DNA of 37,116 nucleotides, from the NCBI GenBank assembly GCA_964351025.1, contig CAYGLV010000020.1, positions 1 through 37,116 of the forward strand. Reading direction: 5' to 3'. A program made the position numbers and the translations under genes. Origin of the DNA: CAYGLV01 sp964351025. Its GTDB lineage: Bacteria; Actinomycetota; Thermoleophilia; Gaiellales; Gaiellaceae. Shown here in pieces: positions 15,997 through 23,248 of this stretch. The notes under the pieces are model-generated. The model was not told where the DNA came from. It saw nothing but the letters and a program-made list of their open reading frames with translations, and searched no databases. How positions within the stretch are numbered: position 1 is the stretch's first letter; each line of letters starts with the position of its first letter.

Positions 15997-17831
15997 GACG
16001 CGATCTCGGCGGGCGCGTTCGGGACGAGGTGCATGACCGCAGGCTGTCTCCTCGCGACGCCGAGCTCCTCGATGAGCGCGTCGACGACGACCGGGTCGAA
16101 CTGAGATCCGGCGCAGCGCTCGAGCTCGGCGATCGCCTCAGTCTTCGACAGCGGCTGCAGGCGGTAGACGCGCTCCGTGGTCATCGCATCGAATGCGTCG
16201 GCGACGAAGAGGATGCGCGCGCCGAGCGGGATCTCGTCGCCGGCGAGACCATCCGGGTAGCCGTCGCCGTCCCAGCGCTCGTGGTGGTGGAGCACCCACT
16301 GGCCGACCGGGTCGACGCCGAGGCTCTCGAGCATCCGAAAGCCGATCTGGGGGTGGCGCTCGATCACGAGCCGCTCCGGCTCGGAGAGCGCGGCGGGCTT
16401 GCGCAGGATCTCCTCGGGTACGGCGAGCTTGCCGAGGTCGTGCAGGCTGCCTGCGAGCCGGGTCAGCTCGATCAGCTCGGCGTCCACTGCCATCCGCGTC
16501 GCGATTCGAGCCGCCAGCTCGGCGACGCGCTCGGAGTGGCTGCCCGTGTAGGCGTCCCGGGCGTCGACCGCCTTGGCGAGGCTGGCGGCGGCCCTGTAAC
16601 GGGCGGCGCGGTCGGGGCCGGCGGCGAGGCGCTTGAGCTCGGCGATCTCGATGACCTCTGGCCGGTACGCCCGGACCTGGTTCTTGCCGTACTCCTTCGC
16701 CCAGTAGAGGGCGCTGTCGGCTCGGCGGACGAGCTCGTCCCGCGCGATGCCCTCCGGCGGCAGCGTGGCGATTCCGGCGCTGATCGTCACTGAGCCTGCG
16801 TGGTCGAGCGCGAACGTGTCGATCCGCTCGCGGATCGCTTCCGCCACGAGCGTGGCACTCTCCTCTTCCCGCCCGGGCAGGAGGATCGCGAACTCGTCGC
16901 CGCCGAGCCGGAACGCCTCGCCGCTCTGACGCATCTTCGTCGCGAGCTGGGCGAGCACCTTGTCGCCCGCCGGGTGCCCGAAACGGTCGTTGACCCGCTT
17001 GAAGTCGTCGATGTCGACGAGGCACAGGCTGAGCGGGAAGCCCTGCCCGGCGGCGTCCGCGAGGTCGCGCTCGAGGCGGTCGTGGAAGTGGCGGTGGTTG
17101 CCGAGACCGGTGAGCGGGTCGGTGAGCGCGAGGCGCATCGCACGCAGCTCGCGGAAGGTCGAGCGCTGGTAGAGGGCGATTGCGAGCAACGGCCCGACGA
17201 GTGCCGCCGAGAACAGCGGCGAGCGCTCCCACAGCACGACGAGCATGAGCGCCGCCGAGGCCATCAGCGCGAACGGAAGGAACGTGACGGTCAGGCTCGA
17301 GCGGATCATCCCGAGCACCGGCTTGCGCGAGCTGACGCCGACCACGAGGCTGATCAAGACCATGTTGACCGCGTAGTGGGCGAACGCGACGAACGTGACG
17401 AGTGCGAGCACCTGGCCCGCCGTTCCGTGCCCGATCGCAGCGGCGACCGCGCCGGCAATGCCGGCCGAGAGTGCGAAGACCGCCGCGTTGTACGCGACGC
17501 GCACCGGGGGGCGGTGCTCGACGAGCTGCATGAGTGTCGGCGCCAGGAAGCTGACGAGGACGCCGGGCGCCCAGCCGAAAAGGACGATGCTCGCGACGCA
17601 GAAGACGAAGGAGAGCGAGACGCCGCCGGTGTCGATCCCCTCGATCGGCACGGGGTAACGCTCGGCGAGCGCGGAGGCCGCGAAGAGCGCGGCGACGCCC
17701 GCGAGCGTTGCTGCGCCCACCGGGGTGGTCGAAAACGTAACCGCGGCCGCGACTGCCACGGCGAAACCCGCGACGCAGACGGGCGCGATGACCGCCGCGA
17801 GCCGCGGGGGCATTGTCGCCCCCGCGCTCAC
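15993..17831 (-). CDS. Membrane GGDEF / HD-GYP c-di-GMP protein
   Basis: This protein combines a cyclic-di-GMP synthase domain and a phosphodiesterase domain in 612 residues. Residues about 10-220 hold six to eight membrane helices, a MASE-like sensor region. The GGDEF domain (about 235-390) has DPLTGLGNHRHF and an intact RLGGDEF at 308-314. The usual RxxD inhibitory site five residues before it is absent (RQSG). The HD-GYP domain (about 420-595) has GSHSERVAELA, HDLGK at 464-468, HHHERWDGDGYP at 515-526 and DAFDAMTTERVYR, all intact. Start is GTG 17831, with an ATG 6 codons inside as alternative. It lies 12 bp after a micro-peptide gene with a structured leader, so it may be controlled by that leader. 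Confidence 0.92.
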   Translation of the reverse strand: MSAGATMPPRLAAVIAPVCVAGFAVAVAAAVTFSTTPVGAATLAGVAALFAASALAERYPVPIEGIDTGGVSLSFVFCVASIVLFGWAPGVLVSFLAPTLMQLVEHRPPVRVAYNAAVFALSAGIAGAVAAAIGHGTAGQVLALVTFVAFAHYAVNMVLISLVVGVSSRKPVLGMIRSSLTVTFLPFALMASAALMLVVLWERSPLFSAALVGPLLAIALYQRSTFRELRAMRLALTDPLTGLGNHRHFHDRLERDLADAAGQGFPLSLCLVDIDDFKRVNDRFGHPAGDKVLAQLATKMRQSGEAFRLGGDEFAILLPGREEESATLVAEAIRERIDTFALDHAGSVTISAGIATLPPEGIARDELVRRADSALYWAKEYGKNQVRAYRPEVIEIAELKRLAAGPDRAARYRAAASLAKAVDARDAYTGSHSERVAELAARIATRMAVDAELIELTRLAGSLHDLGKLAVPEEILRKPAALSEPERLVIERHPQIGFRMLESLGVDPVGQWVLHHHERWDGDGYPDGLAGDEIPLGARILFVADAFDAMTTERVYRLQPLSKTEAIAELERCAGSQFDPVVVDALIEELGVARRQPAVMHLVPNAPAEIAS

Positions 17832-17843
17832 GCTACTCTGCAG

Positions 17844-17945
17844 CTACCAGCCCCACTGCCTCGCGCCGGCCCCGCCGACCCACGCGGCGAGCAGCGCGAG
17901 CGTGGTGACAAGCGCGATAAACCTGGGACTTTTCCATTGAAGCAT
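17844..17945 (-). CDS. 33-residue hydrophobic micro-peptide
   Basis: This very short reading frame encodes a peptide that begins MLQWKSPRFIALV, continues with one hydrophobic segment (TTLALLAAWVGG) and ends in ARQWGW. It has a basic start and a single membrane span or signal-like core. The evidence for translation is a strong Shine-Dalgarno GGGAGGA (17956 to 17950) placed 4 nt before the ATG, which is unusual in a window rich in leaderless starts. It ends 12 bp upstream of the GGDEF/HD-GYP start on the same strand. It may be a leader peptide, a membrane micro-protein acting on the downstream c-di-GMP enzyme, or an exported signal. I do not recognise a named family. Confidence 0.6.
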   Translation of the reverse strand: MLQWKSPRFIALVTTLALLAAWVGGAGARQWGW

Positions 17946-18055
17946 CTGATCCTCCCTGCCGGACGCCAGACTCAGATGGGGATTCTCGCGCGCCGCCGGT
18001 CGGTCTTCATCCCCCATCGAGGGATTTAGCGTCCCCCTTTCGGGATCCCCCGAAC
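17946..18055 (-). ncRNA. Structured mRNA leader, candidate riboswitch
   Basis: The minus-strand leader before the micro-peptide can form several hairpins. The first is CCC-GAAA-GGG (18044 to 18035), followed directly by GGACGCUAAA. Hairpin A pairs AUCCC (18025-18021) with GGGAU (18013-18009). Alternative B pairs GAUGGGGGAU (18018-18009) with AUCCCCAUC (17983-17975), with one bulge. Alternative C pairs AUCUGA (17977-17972) with UCAGAU (17949-17944), which includes the AU of the start codon and loops out the Shine-Dalgarno. A and B exclude each other, as do B and C, giving a switch layout. A GAAA-capped stem followed by GGACGC recalls class I c-di-GMP riboswitches, but their other conserved blocks are not evident. 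Confidence 0.5.
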
Positions 18056-18066
18056 GGGCCACTGGG

Positions 18067-18072
18067 TAGGCT
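18067..18072 (+). promoter_or_regulatory. Candidate -10 box for the small gene at 18081
   Basis: TAGGCT fits TANNNT and lies 8 nt before the GTG at 18081. There is no Shine-Dalgarno, which fits a leaderless start. No clear -35 element is seen. Confidence 0.4.
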
Positions 18073-18080
18073 TCGCCCAC

Positions 18081-18284
18081 GTGGACGCCGAAATCAAGCC
18101 AAAAGCGGACGAGTTGGAGCGTGAGGCCATCCTGAACGCGGTCGAGCGGGCCGGCGCGGGCTCCGGCCACCGGAGCGCCTGGCGCGACGCGGGCCTCGAG
18201 GAGGCGACCGCGGCGGGCGAGGACAGCGGGGTGCCTCAGCCTGCGGCCCGACCGCGCAGTACTCCGGGCGCCACGCGGGCGTAG
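18081..18284 (+). CDS. Small protein, possibly acyl-CoA carboxylase epsilon-like
   Basis: A 67-residue reading frame with a GTG start and a leaderless-type -10 box 8 nt upstream. The N-terminal helix KPKADELEREAILNAVERA, followed by a short linker and SAWRDAGLEEA, resembles the layout of actinobacterial carboxylase epsilon subunits and related small proteins (a helix with regular Ala/Leu, then a Ser-Ala-Trp-Arg segment). The biotin carboxylase subunit gene lies 0.5 kb further on, which would fit. The last 49 bp overlap the 3' end of the convergent pgsA gene, and the C-terminal 20 residues are low-complexity, so either the overlap is real or the frame is fortuitous. Assignment is tentative. 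Confidence 0.35.
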   Translation: MDAEIKPKADELEREAILNAVERAGAGSGHRSAWRDAGLEEATAAGEDSGVPQPAARPRSTPGATRA

Positions 18285-18778
18285 TCCAGGCCAGAGAGCC
18301 ACGTCAGGACGGTCGCGACGAGGAGCGCCCACCAGCCGACGTCGTACGACCAGGCGCCCGCCGCCGCGAAGCCGCCGAGGCCCGCCGCGACCGCTTGCGC
18401 CCAGGTCTTCAGCTTGCCGAGGTCGCGGGCGGCGATCACGACCCCGCGCTCGAGCGCCGCCAGGCGCAGGCCCGAGATCGCGATCTCCCGCGCCACGATC
18501 GCCGCCACCATCCACGCCGGCGCGACGCCCTTCTCGACGAGCACCACGAGCACCGACAGCACGAGCACCTTGTCGGCGATCGGATCGAGCAGCGAGCCGA
18601 GCGCAGAGGTGACGTTGCGCCGGCGCGCGAGCCAGCCGTCGAGTTGGTCGGTGGCCATCGCGATGCCGAACAGTCCGGTCGCCCACCATTCGTTGTGCGG
18701 GAAGTCCCACACGAAGAGAAGCACGACGAGCGGCACCGAGGCCGCGCGCCCGACGGTCAGTTTGTCCGGAAGAGTCAC
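18236..18778 (-). CDS. pgsA: CDP-diacylglycerol-glycerol-3-phosphate 3-phosphatidyltransferase
   Basis: This membrane enzyme makes phosphatidylglycerophosphate from CDP-diacylglycerol. It has 180 residues with about five hydrophobic segments. The complete CDP-alcohol phosphotransferase motif is present: DQLDGWLARRRNVTSALGSL followed by LDPIAD, which fits D-x2-D-G-x2-A-R-x8-G-x3-D-x3-D. KLTVGRAASVPLVVLL at the N-terminus is typical of PgsA, as is the later REIAISGLRLAALERG. Start is a GTG at 18778, 9 nt downstream of TATTCT on the minus strand. Other CDP-alcohol transferases, such as the phosphatidylinositol phosphate synthases, share the motif, but length and N-terminus favour PgsA. Confidence 0.88.
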   Translation of the reverse strand: MTLPDKLTVGRAASVPLVVLLFVWDFPHNEWWATGLFGIAMATDQLDGWLARRRNVTSALGSLLDPIADKVLVLSVLVVLVEKGVAPAWMVAAIVAREIAISGLRLAALERGVVIAARDLGKLKTWAQAVAAGLGGFAAAGAWSYDVGWWALLVATVLTWLSGLDYARVAPGVLRGRAAG

Positions 18779-18787
18779 CGCTGGGAG

Positions 18788-18797
18788 AGAATACGCT
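18788..18797. promoter_or_regulatory. Overlapping divergent -10 boxes (pgsA / biotin carboxylase)
   Basis: TATTCT on the minus strand (18793 to 18788) precedes the pgsA GTG by 9 nt. TACGCT on the plus strand (18792-18797) precedes the carboxylase ATG at 18802 by 4 nt. The start codons are only 23 bp apart. The short plus-strand spacing makes that box less certain. Confidence 0.4.
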
Positions 18798-18801
18798 CCG
18801 G

Positions 18802-20580
18802 ATGGCCCCCTTCTCGAAAGTGCTGGTCGCGAATCGCGGCGAGATCGCCGTCCGGATCTTCAGAACGCTGCGAGAGCTGGGGATCGGCTCTGTCGCCGTC
18901 TACTCCGAGGCCGACCGGAGCGGGCTGCACGTACGGATGGCCGACGAGGCTTTCCTCATCGGGCCAGGCCCGGCCGCCGAGAGCTATCTCGTCGCTGAAC
19001 GGCTCGTCGAGACGGCGCAGCGCGCGGGCGCGGAGGCGATCCACCCCGGGTACGGCTTCCTCGCCGAGAACGCGGCGTTCGCGCGGCTCGTCGAGGGCTC
19101 AGGGCTGGTCTGGATCGGCCCCCCGCCGGCGGCGATCGAGCTGATGGGGCACAAGACCGCGGCCCGGACGGCGATGGCCGCCGCCGGGGTGCCCATCATC
19201 CCCGGCACGACCGAGCCGGTCGGGTCGGCCGAGGAGGTCGTGCGGCTCGGCGCCGAGATCGGCTATCCCCTGATCATCAAGGCGGCGGCGGGCGGCGGCG
19301 GAAAGGGAATGAAGCTCGTCTACGACGCGGCCGAGGCGGAGCGCGCCTTCGAGTCCGCCCGCCGGGAGGGCGAGAAGTACTTCGCCGACGCATCCGTCTA
19401 CGTCGAGCGCTACCTCGATGATCCCCGCCACGTCGAGGTGCAGGTGCTCGCAGACGCGCACGGCAGCGTCATCCACCTCGGCGAGCGCGACTGCACGATT
19501 CAACGCCGTCACCAGAAGCTGATCGAGGAGACGCCCTCGCCGGCCGTCGACGACGCGCTGCGCGCGCGGATCGGGGCGATCGCCGTCGACGCGGCGCGCG
19601 CAGCCGGCTACCGCTCGGCGGGCACCATCGAGGGCTTGCTCACGCCGGAGGGCGACTACTTCTTCATGGAGATGAACACGCGCATCCAGGTCGAGCACAC
19701 GGTCACGGAGCTCGTGACCGGCCTCGACCTCGTGCGTGAGCAGATCTTCATCGCCGCGGGCGAGCCGCTCTCGCTCCGGCAAGAGGACGTGCGGCTCTCC
19801 GGCCATGCGATCGAGTGCCGGATCAACGCCGAGGACGTCGGCCAGGGCTTCCTGCCCGCGCCGGGGGTGATCACGGCGTACCGCGAGCCGGCGGGCCCGG
19901 GCGTGCGCGTGGACTCGAGTGTCGTCGCCGGCTCGGAGATCTCAGGTCTCTACGACCCGATGATCGCCAAGCTGATCGTCCACGGTGTGGACCGCGAGCA
20001 TGCACGGCGGCGGATGCTAAGGGCTCTTGGCGAGTTCGCGATCGAGGGGCCGCCGACGCTCGTCGGCTTCCACCTCGCGCTGCTCTCGCACCCGTGCTTC
20101 ATCTCGGGTGAGACGTGCCACGGCGTCACCGAGTCGCCGGAGCTGGCCGAGCAGGCAGAGGCGTTCACGCGTGCGGGCGCCCTCGTGTCCGCCGACGGCG
20201 CCGGGCCGGCCGCGGGTGCTCGGACGCGCGAGCTGCACGTGCCGGTCGAGCTGGACGGGCGGCGCTTCGACGTGCGCGTGCTGGCGCCCGAGCCGCCGTG
20301 GGCCGAGCTCGCCCGGAGGCGCCGGGACAGGGCTCACGCCGACGGCGCCGGAAGCGGCGGCGAGGAGGCCGTTGTCAGCCCGATGCAGGGCACGGTGCTC
20401 ACGGTCGAGATCGCGGACGGCGACAGCGTCGAGGCGGGCCAGGTGCTCTGCATCGTCGAGGCGATGAAGATGGAGAACGAGATCGCCTCGCATCGCAGCG
20501 GCGTCGTCACCGGGCTCAGTGTGACGCCTGGGGCGCCGGTCACGACCGGCCAGGTGATCTGTGTCGTGAGGAGCGAGTAG
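18802..20580 (+). CDS. accA: Acyl-CoA carboxylase alpha subunit (biotin carboxylase + BCCP)
   Basis: This enzyme carboxylates its own biotin using ATP and bicarbonate and passes the carboxylate to the beta subunit. It has 592 residues, normal for actinobacterial AccA/PccA. Residues about 1-445 are the biotin carboxylase: VLVANRGEIAVRIFRTLRELG, AIHPGYGFLAENAAFA, the glycine-rich ATP loop KAAAGGGGKGMKLV, HVEVQVLAD, the GERDCTIQRRHQKLIEE block, and EMNTRIQVEHTVTE. A linker of about 80 residues leads to the biotinyl domain, with the EAMKMENE motif placing the biotin lysine near residue 556. The partner beta subunit is at 11909-13465. The DUF1028 gene follows with a 1-nt overlap. Confidence 0.93.
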   Translation: MAPFSKVLVANRGEIAVRIFRTLRELGIGSVAVYSEADRSGLHVRMADEAFLIGPGPAAESYLVAERLVETAQRAGAEAIHPGYGFLAENAAFARLVEGSGLVWIGPPPAAIELMGHKTAARTAMAAAGVPIIPGTTEPVGSAEEVVRLGAEIGYPLIIKAAAGGGGKGMKLVYDAAEAERAFESARREGEKYFADASVYVERYLDDPRHVEVQVLADAHGSVIHLGERDCTIQRRHQKLIEETPSPAVDDALRARIGAIAVDAARAAGYRSAGTIEGLLTPEGDYFFMEMNTRIQVEHTVTELVTGLDLVREQIFIAAGEPLSLRQEDVRLSGHAIECRINAEDVGQGFLPAPGVITAYREPAGPGVRVDSSVVAGSEISGLYDPMIAKLIVHGVDREHARRRMLRALGEFAIEGPPTLVGFHLALLSHPCFISGETCHGVTESPELAEQAEAFTRAGALVSADGAGPAAGARTRELHVPVELDGRRFDVRVLAPEPPWAELARRRRDRAHADGAGSGGEEAVVSPMQGTVLTVEIADGDSVEAGQVLCIVEAMKMENEIASHRSGVVTGLSVTPGAPVTTGQVICVVRSE

Positions 20581-21491
20581 TGGCCCGGGGGCAGCCGTCC
20601 ACCTTCTCGATCGTCGCCGCCGATCCGGCAACGGGCGAGGTCGGGGTCGCAGTCCAGTCGAAGTACTTCGCGGTCGGCGCCGTCGTCCCGTGGGCGCGGG
20701 CAGGTGTCGGCGCGGTTGCCACGCAGGCGGCCGGAATCGCCGGCTACGGCCCGCGCGTGCTCGCGCTGCTCGAGGAGGGGCTCGCGCCGGCGCAGGCGCT
20801 CGAGCGTGCGCTCGCCGACGACCCGGCCCGGGAGACGCGCCAGCTCGGGGTTGTCGATGCGGCCGGCGAGGCTGCGGCCTTCACCGGGGCCGATTGCCGC
20901 GACTGGGCCGGGCACGAGGCCGCCGCAGGCTTCGCCGTCCAGGGGAACATCCTCGCGGGCGAGGATGTCGTGCGTGAGATGGCGCGCGCGTTCCGTGAAG
21001 CCGCGGGGGCGCTCGCAGAGCGCCTCGTCGCCGCGCTCGAGGCGGGTCAGGCCGCAGGCGGCGACCGCCGGGGGCAGCAGTCGGCTGCGGTGATCGTCGA
21101 GCGGTCGGGCGCGGGGGCCGGCACGCGACTCGGTCTCGACCGCGTCTGCGACCTGCGCGTGGACGACCACGAGCAGCCGATCGTGGAGGTGCGCCGCCTG
21201 CTCTCGATCCACGCGCGCTGGGACGTCCTGCGCCGGGCGTTCGACTACTACAGCCTGCAGCAGTACGCGGAGGGCGCCGCAATCCTCGCAACAGGGATCG
21301 AGCTCTTCCCGGACGACCCGGTGCTCCTCTACGACCTCGCGTGCTACGAGAGCATGGACGGGCGTGGGGAGGACGCTGTCGAGCACCTGCGGCGCGCGAT
21401 CGAGCTCGACGGCTCGCTGAGGGATCTCGCGCGGGGCGACAGCGACTTCGTGTCCCTCAGGGGAGATCCCGGGTTCCAGGCCCTGCTCTAG
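20580..21491 (+). CDS. DUF1028 protein fused to a C-terminal TPR
   Basis: The function is unknown. Residues about 1-205 are a DUF1028 domain, which has an Ntn-hydrolase-like fold: STFSIVAADPATGEVGVAVQS, GVGAVATQAAGIAGYGPRVL and GFAVQGNILAGEDVV are all typical. A motif LGLDRVCDLRVDDHEQPIVE then leads to a tetratricopeptide-like tail (about 220-303) with YYSLQQYAEGAAILATGIEL and FPDDPVLLYDLACYES repeats. The GTG at 20580 overlaps the last base of the biotin carboxylase stop, so the gene is probably translated after it. No secretion signal is visible. The 3' end shares CTAG with the convergent lipoprotein gene. Confidence 0.82.
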   Translation: MARGQPSTFSIVAADPATGEVGVAVQSKYFAVGAVVPWARAGVGAVATQAAGIAGYGPRVLALLEEGLAPAQALERALADDPARETRQLGVVDAAGEAAAFTGADCRDWAGHEAAAGFAVQGNILAGEDVVREMARAFREAAGALAERLVAALEAGQAAGGDRRGQQSAAVIVERSGAGAGTRLGLDRVCDLRVDDHEQPIVEVRRLLSIHARWDVLRRAFDYYSLQQYAEGAAILATGIELFPDDPVLLYDLACYESMDGRGEDAVEHLRRAIELDGSLRDLARGDSDFVSLRGDPGFQALL

Positions 21492-22051
21492 AGGGGATAG
21501 GCGTGGTCTGTGATCCAGACGATCGTGGGCTCGACGCCCGTGGGCGGCTCGCCCACGGCGACGAGGGGGCCGAACGAGACGCGCACCCACGCTCGCGCCG
21601 GCAGCGAGCCGCGTGCCGAGATCTCGCTCCTCCAGGTCGCGCCGTGCGCGAGCGCGCCGGGCAGCGGCGGCGAGAAGCTCGAGGCCTCGCGCACCGGGGG
21701 CAGCTCGCCGGCGCGGTTGCGCTGCTCGAGCTCGCGCAGGTCGCCGGTCGAGAAGACCATCACGCCGAAGGCCTGAGCGAGCGGGTGCTCGGCTCCGCCG
21801 AGAACGAACGCGACGCCGGTCCGGTTCGTGATGGAGACGGCCGCCGTCCAGCCCTCGTTGCGCACCTCGAGCCGCTCGACACGGAAGACGAGCCGGCTGC
21901 CGGGGGGTCCGTAGGTTTCGACCCAGTCGAGCTGCGCCACCTCCGGCGCGGCGGGCTCGGCGGGCGGCAGCGCCGTCTCGCCGCTGCTCCCGCAACCCGC
22001 CAGGGCGAGCGTGAGCCCGGCCAGGAAGAGCGCGCCGAGGTGCCTGTTCAT
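21488..22051 (-). CDS. Predicted lipoprotein of unknown function
   Basis: A 187-residue exported protein. The N-terminus NRHLGALFLAGLTLALAGC is a lipoprotein signal with cleavage before the cysteine, followed by a proline/alanine-rich tether (SSGETALPPAEPAAPE). The mature domain is rich in beta strands (LVFRVERLEVRNEGWTAAVSITNRTGVAFV) and resembles immunoglobulin-like or DUF4352-type extracellular domains in feel, but I cannot assign a family. The start is set at the ATG at 22051; an earlier ATG at 22072 would add seven residues before a normal signal. It is divergent from sucC and not obviously in an operon. Confidence 0.72.
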   Translation of the reverse strand: MNRHLGALFLAGLTLALAGCGSSGETALPPAEPAAPEVAQLDWVETYGPPGSRLVFRVERLEVRNEGWTAAVSITNRTGVAFVLGGAEHPLAQAFGVMVFSTGDLRELEQRNRAGELPPVREASSFSPPLPGALAHGATWRSEISARGSLPARAWVRVSFGPLVAVGEPPTGVEPTIVWITDHAYPL

Positions 22052-22098
22052 CACGCCGCCATGCTCGCACACCCCGCCCGGTAGACTCGGCGGCCGGC

Positions 22099-23241
22099 GT
22101 GGATCTCTACGAGTACCAGGGCAAGGCGCTGTTCGCGCGGTACGGGATTCCCGTCTCCGAGGGGCGCCTCGCGACGAGCCCGGCGGAGGCGTACCAGGCG
22201 GCCGTCGAGCTCGGCGGCCCCGTCGTCGTCAAGGCGCAGGTGCTGACCGGCGGTCGCGGCAAGGCCGGTGGCATCAAGGTCGCCGAGACGCCGGCGGAGG
22301 CCGAGCAGCGCGCCCGCGAGATCCTCGGCCTCGACATCCGCGGCCACGTCGTCCACAAGCTGTGGATCGAGCAGGCGTCGGAGATCGCGAAGGAGTACTA
22401 CCTGTCGCTGACGTTCGACCGCGGCGCGAAGAAGCCGCTCTTCATGTTCACGATGCAGGGCGGCATCGACATCGAGCAGGTCGCCGAGGAGAGCCCGGAG
22501 GCGCTCGTGAAGTTCCACGTCGATCCGTTCGAGGGCTTCCAGCCCTACCAGGCGCGGAGGCTCGTCTACGGGGCGGGCGTCTCGGACCCCGGCGAGCAGC
22601 GGCAGATCGCCGCGATCGTCGGGCGCCTGTACGACGCCTTCATCGGCTGCGACGCAATGCTCTGCGAGGTCAACCCGCTGATCGTCACCCCGGCCGGCGA
22701 CGTGCGAGCGCTCGACTCCAAGTTCACGGTGGACGACAACGCGCTCTACAAGCACCCGGACATCGCGGCGATGCGCGACCCCGAGGCGGTGCCGGTCGAG
22801 GAGCGTGCCGCGCGCCAGAAGGGCGTCACGTACGTCAAGCTCGACGGCGAGGTCGGGATCCTCGGCAACGGCGCCGGGCTCGTGATGTCCACGCTCGACG
22901 TGATCGCTCTCGCGGGCGGGCGGCCGGCCAACTTCTGCGACCTCGGCGGCGGCGGCGACGCGGAGGGCGTCGTGGACGCGCTCGGCGTGATCGCCAACGA
23001 CCCGCAGGTGAAGGCGATCTTCTTCAACATCTTCGGCGGGATCACGCGCTGTGACGAGGTTGCGCGCGGGATCCTGCAAGCGCTCTCCGAGACCGAGATC
23101 TCCCATCCGATCGTCGTACGTCTCGACGGCACGAACGCGGAGGAGGGACGGCGGATCCTCGCCGAGGCCGCGCCCGCGAACCTCCACGTCGAGCCGACGA
23201 TGCTCGAGGCGGCACGCCGTGCGGTGGAGCTCGTGCGGTGA
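22099..23241 (+). CDS. sucC: Succinyl-CoA ligase beta subunit
   Basis: This TCA-cycle enzyme subunit couples succinyl-CoA to succinate conversion with nucleotide triphosphate formation. It has 380 residues, normal for SucC. The ATP-grasp domain begins DLYEYQGKALFARYGIPV, with VVVKAQVLTGGRGKAGGIKV as the nucleotide loop. CEVNPLIVTPAGDVRALDSK holds the Mg-binding residues. The C-terminal ligase domain has GLVMSTLDVIALAGGRPANF and FFNIFGGITRCDEVARGI. The GTG at 22099 is 11 nt after TAGACT (22082-22087), a possible -10 box. sucD follows after 7 bp. Confidence 0.95.
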   Translation: MDLYEYQGKALFARYGIPVSEGRLATSPAEAYQAAVELGGPVVVKAQVLTGGRGKAGGIKVAETPAEAEQRAREILGLDIRGHVVHKLWIEQASEIAKEYYLSLTFDRGAKKPLFMFTMQGGIDIEQVAEESPEALVKFHVDPFEGFQPYQARRLVYGAGVSDPGEQRQIAAIVGRLYDAFIGCDAMLCEVNPLIVTPAGDVRALDSKFTVDDNALYKHPDIAAMRDPEAVPVEERAARQKGVTYVKLDGEVGILGNGAGLVMSTLDVIALAGGRPANFCDLGGGGDAEGVVDALGVIANDPQVKAIFFNIFGGITRCDEVARGILQALSETEISHPIVVRLDGTNAEEGRRILAEAAPANLHVEPTMLEAARRAVELVR

Positions 23242-23248
23242 ACGGCTG

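Noticed and set aside
17946..18055. Calling the leader a class I c-di-GMP riboswitch outright.
   Set aside because: Only the GAAA-capped stem followed by GGACGC resembles that class. The conserved GCAAACC and GGGUUACC type blocks are missing, so it was kept as an unclassified structured leader.
18045..18085. A GCCACTG sequence on the plus strand resembling part of a cobalamin riboswitch.
   Set aside because: The other conserved blocks of the B12 aptamer are not seen, and the sequence lies on the opposite strand from the leader described.
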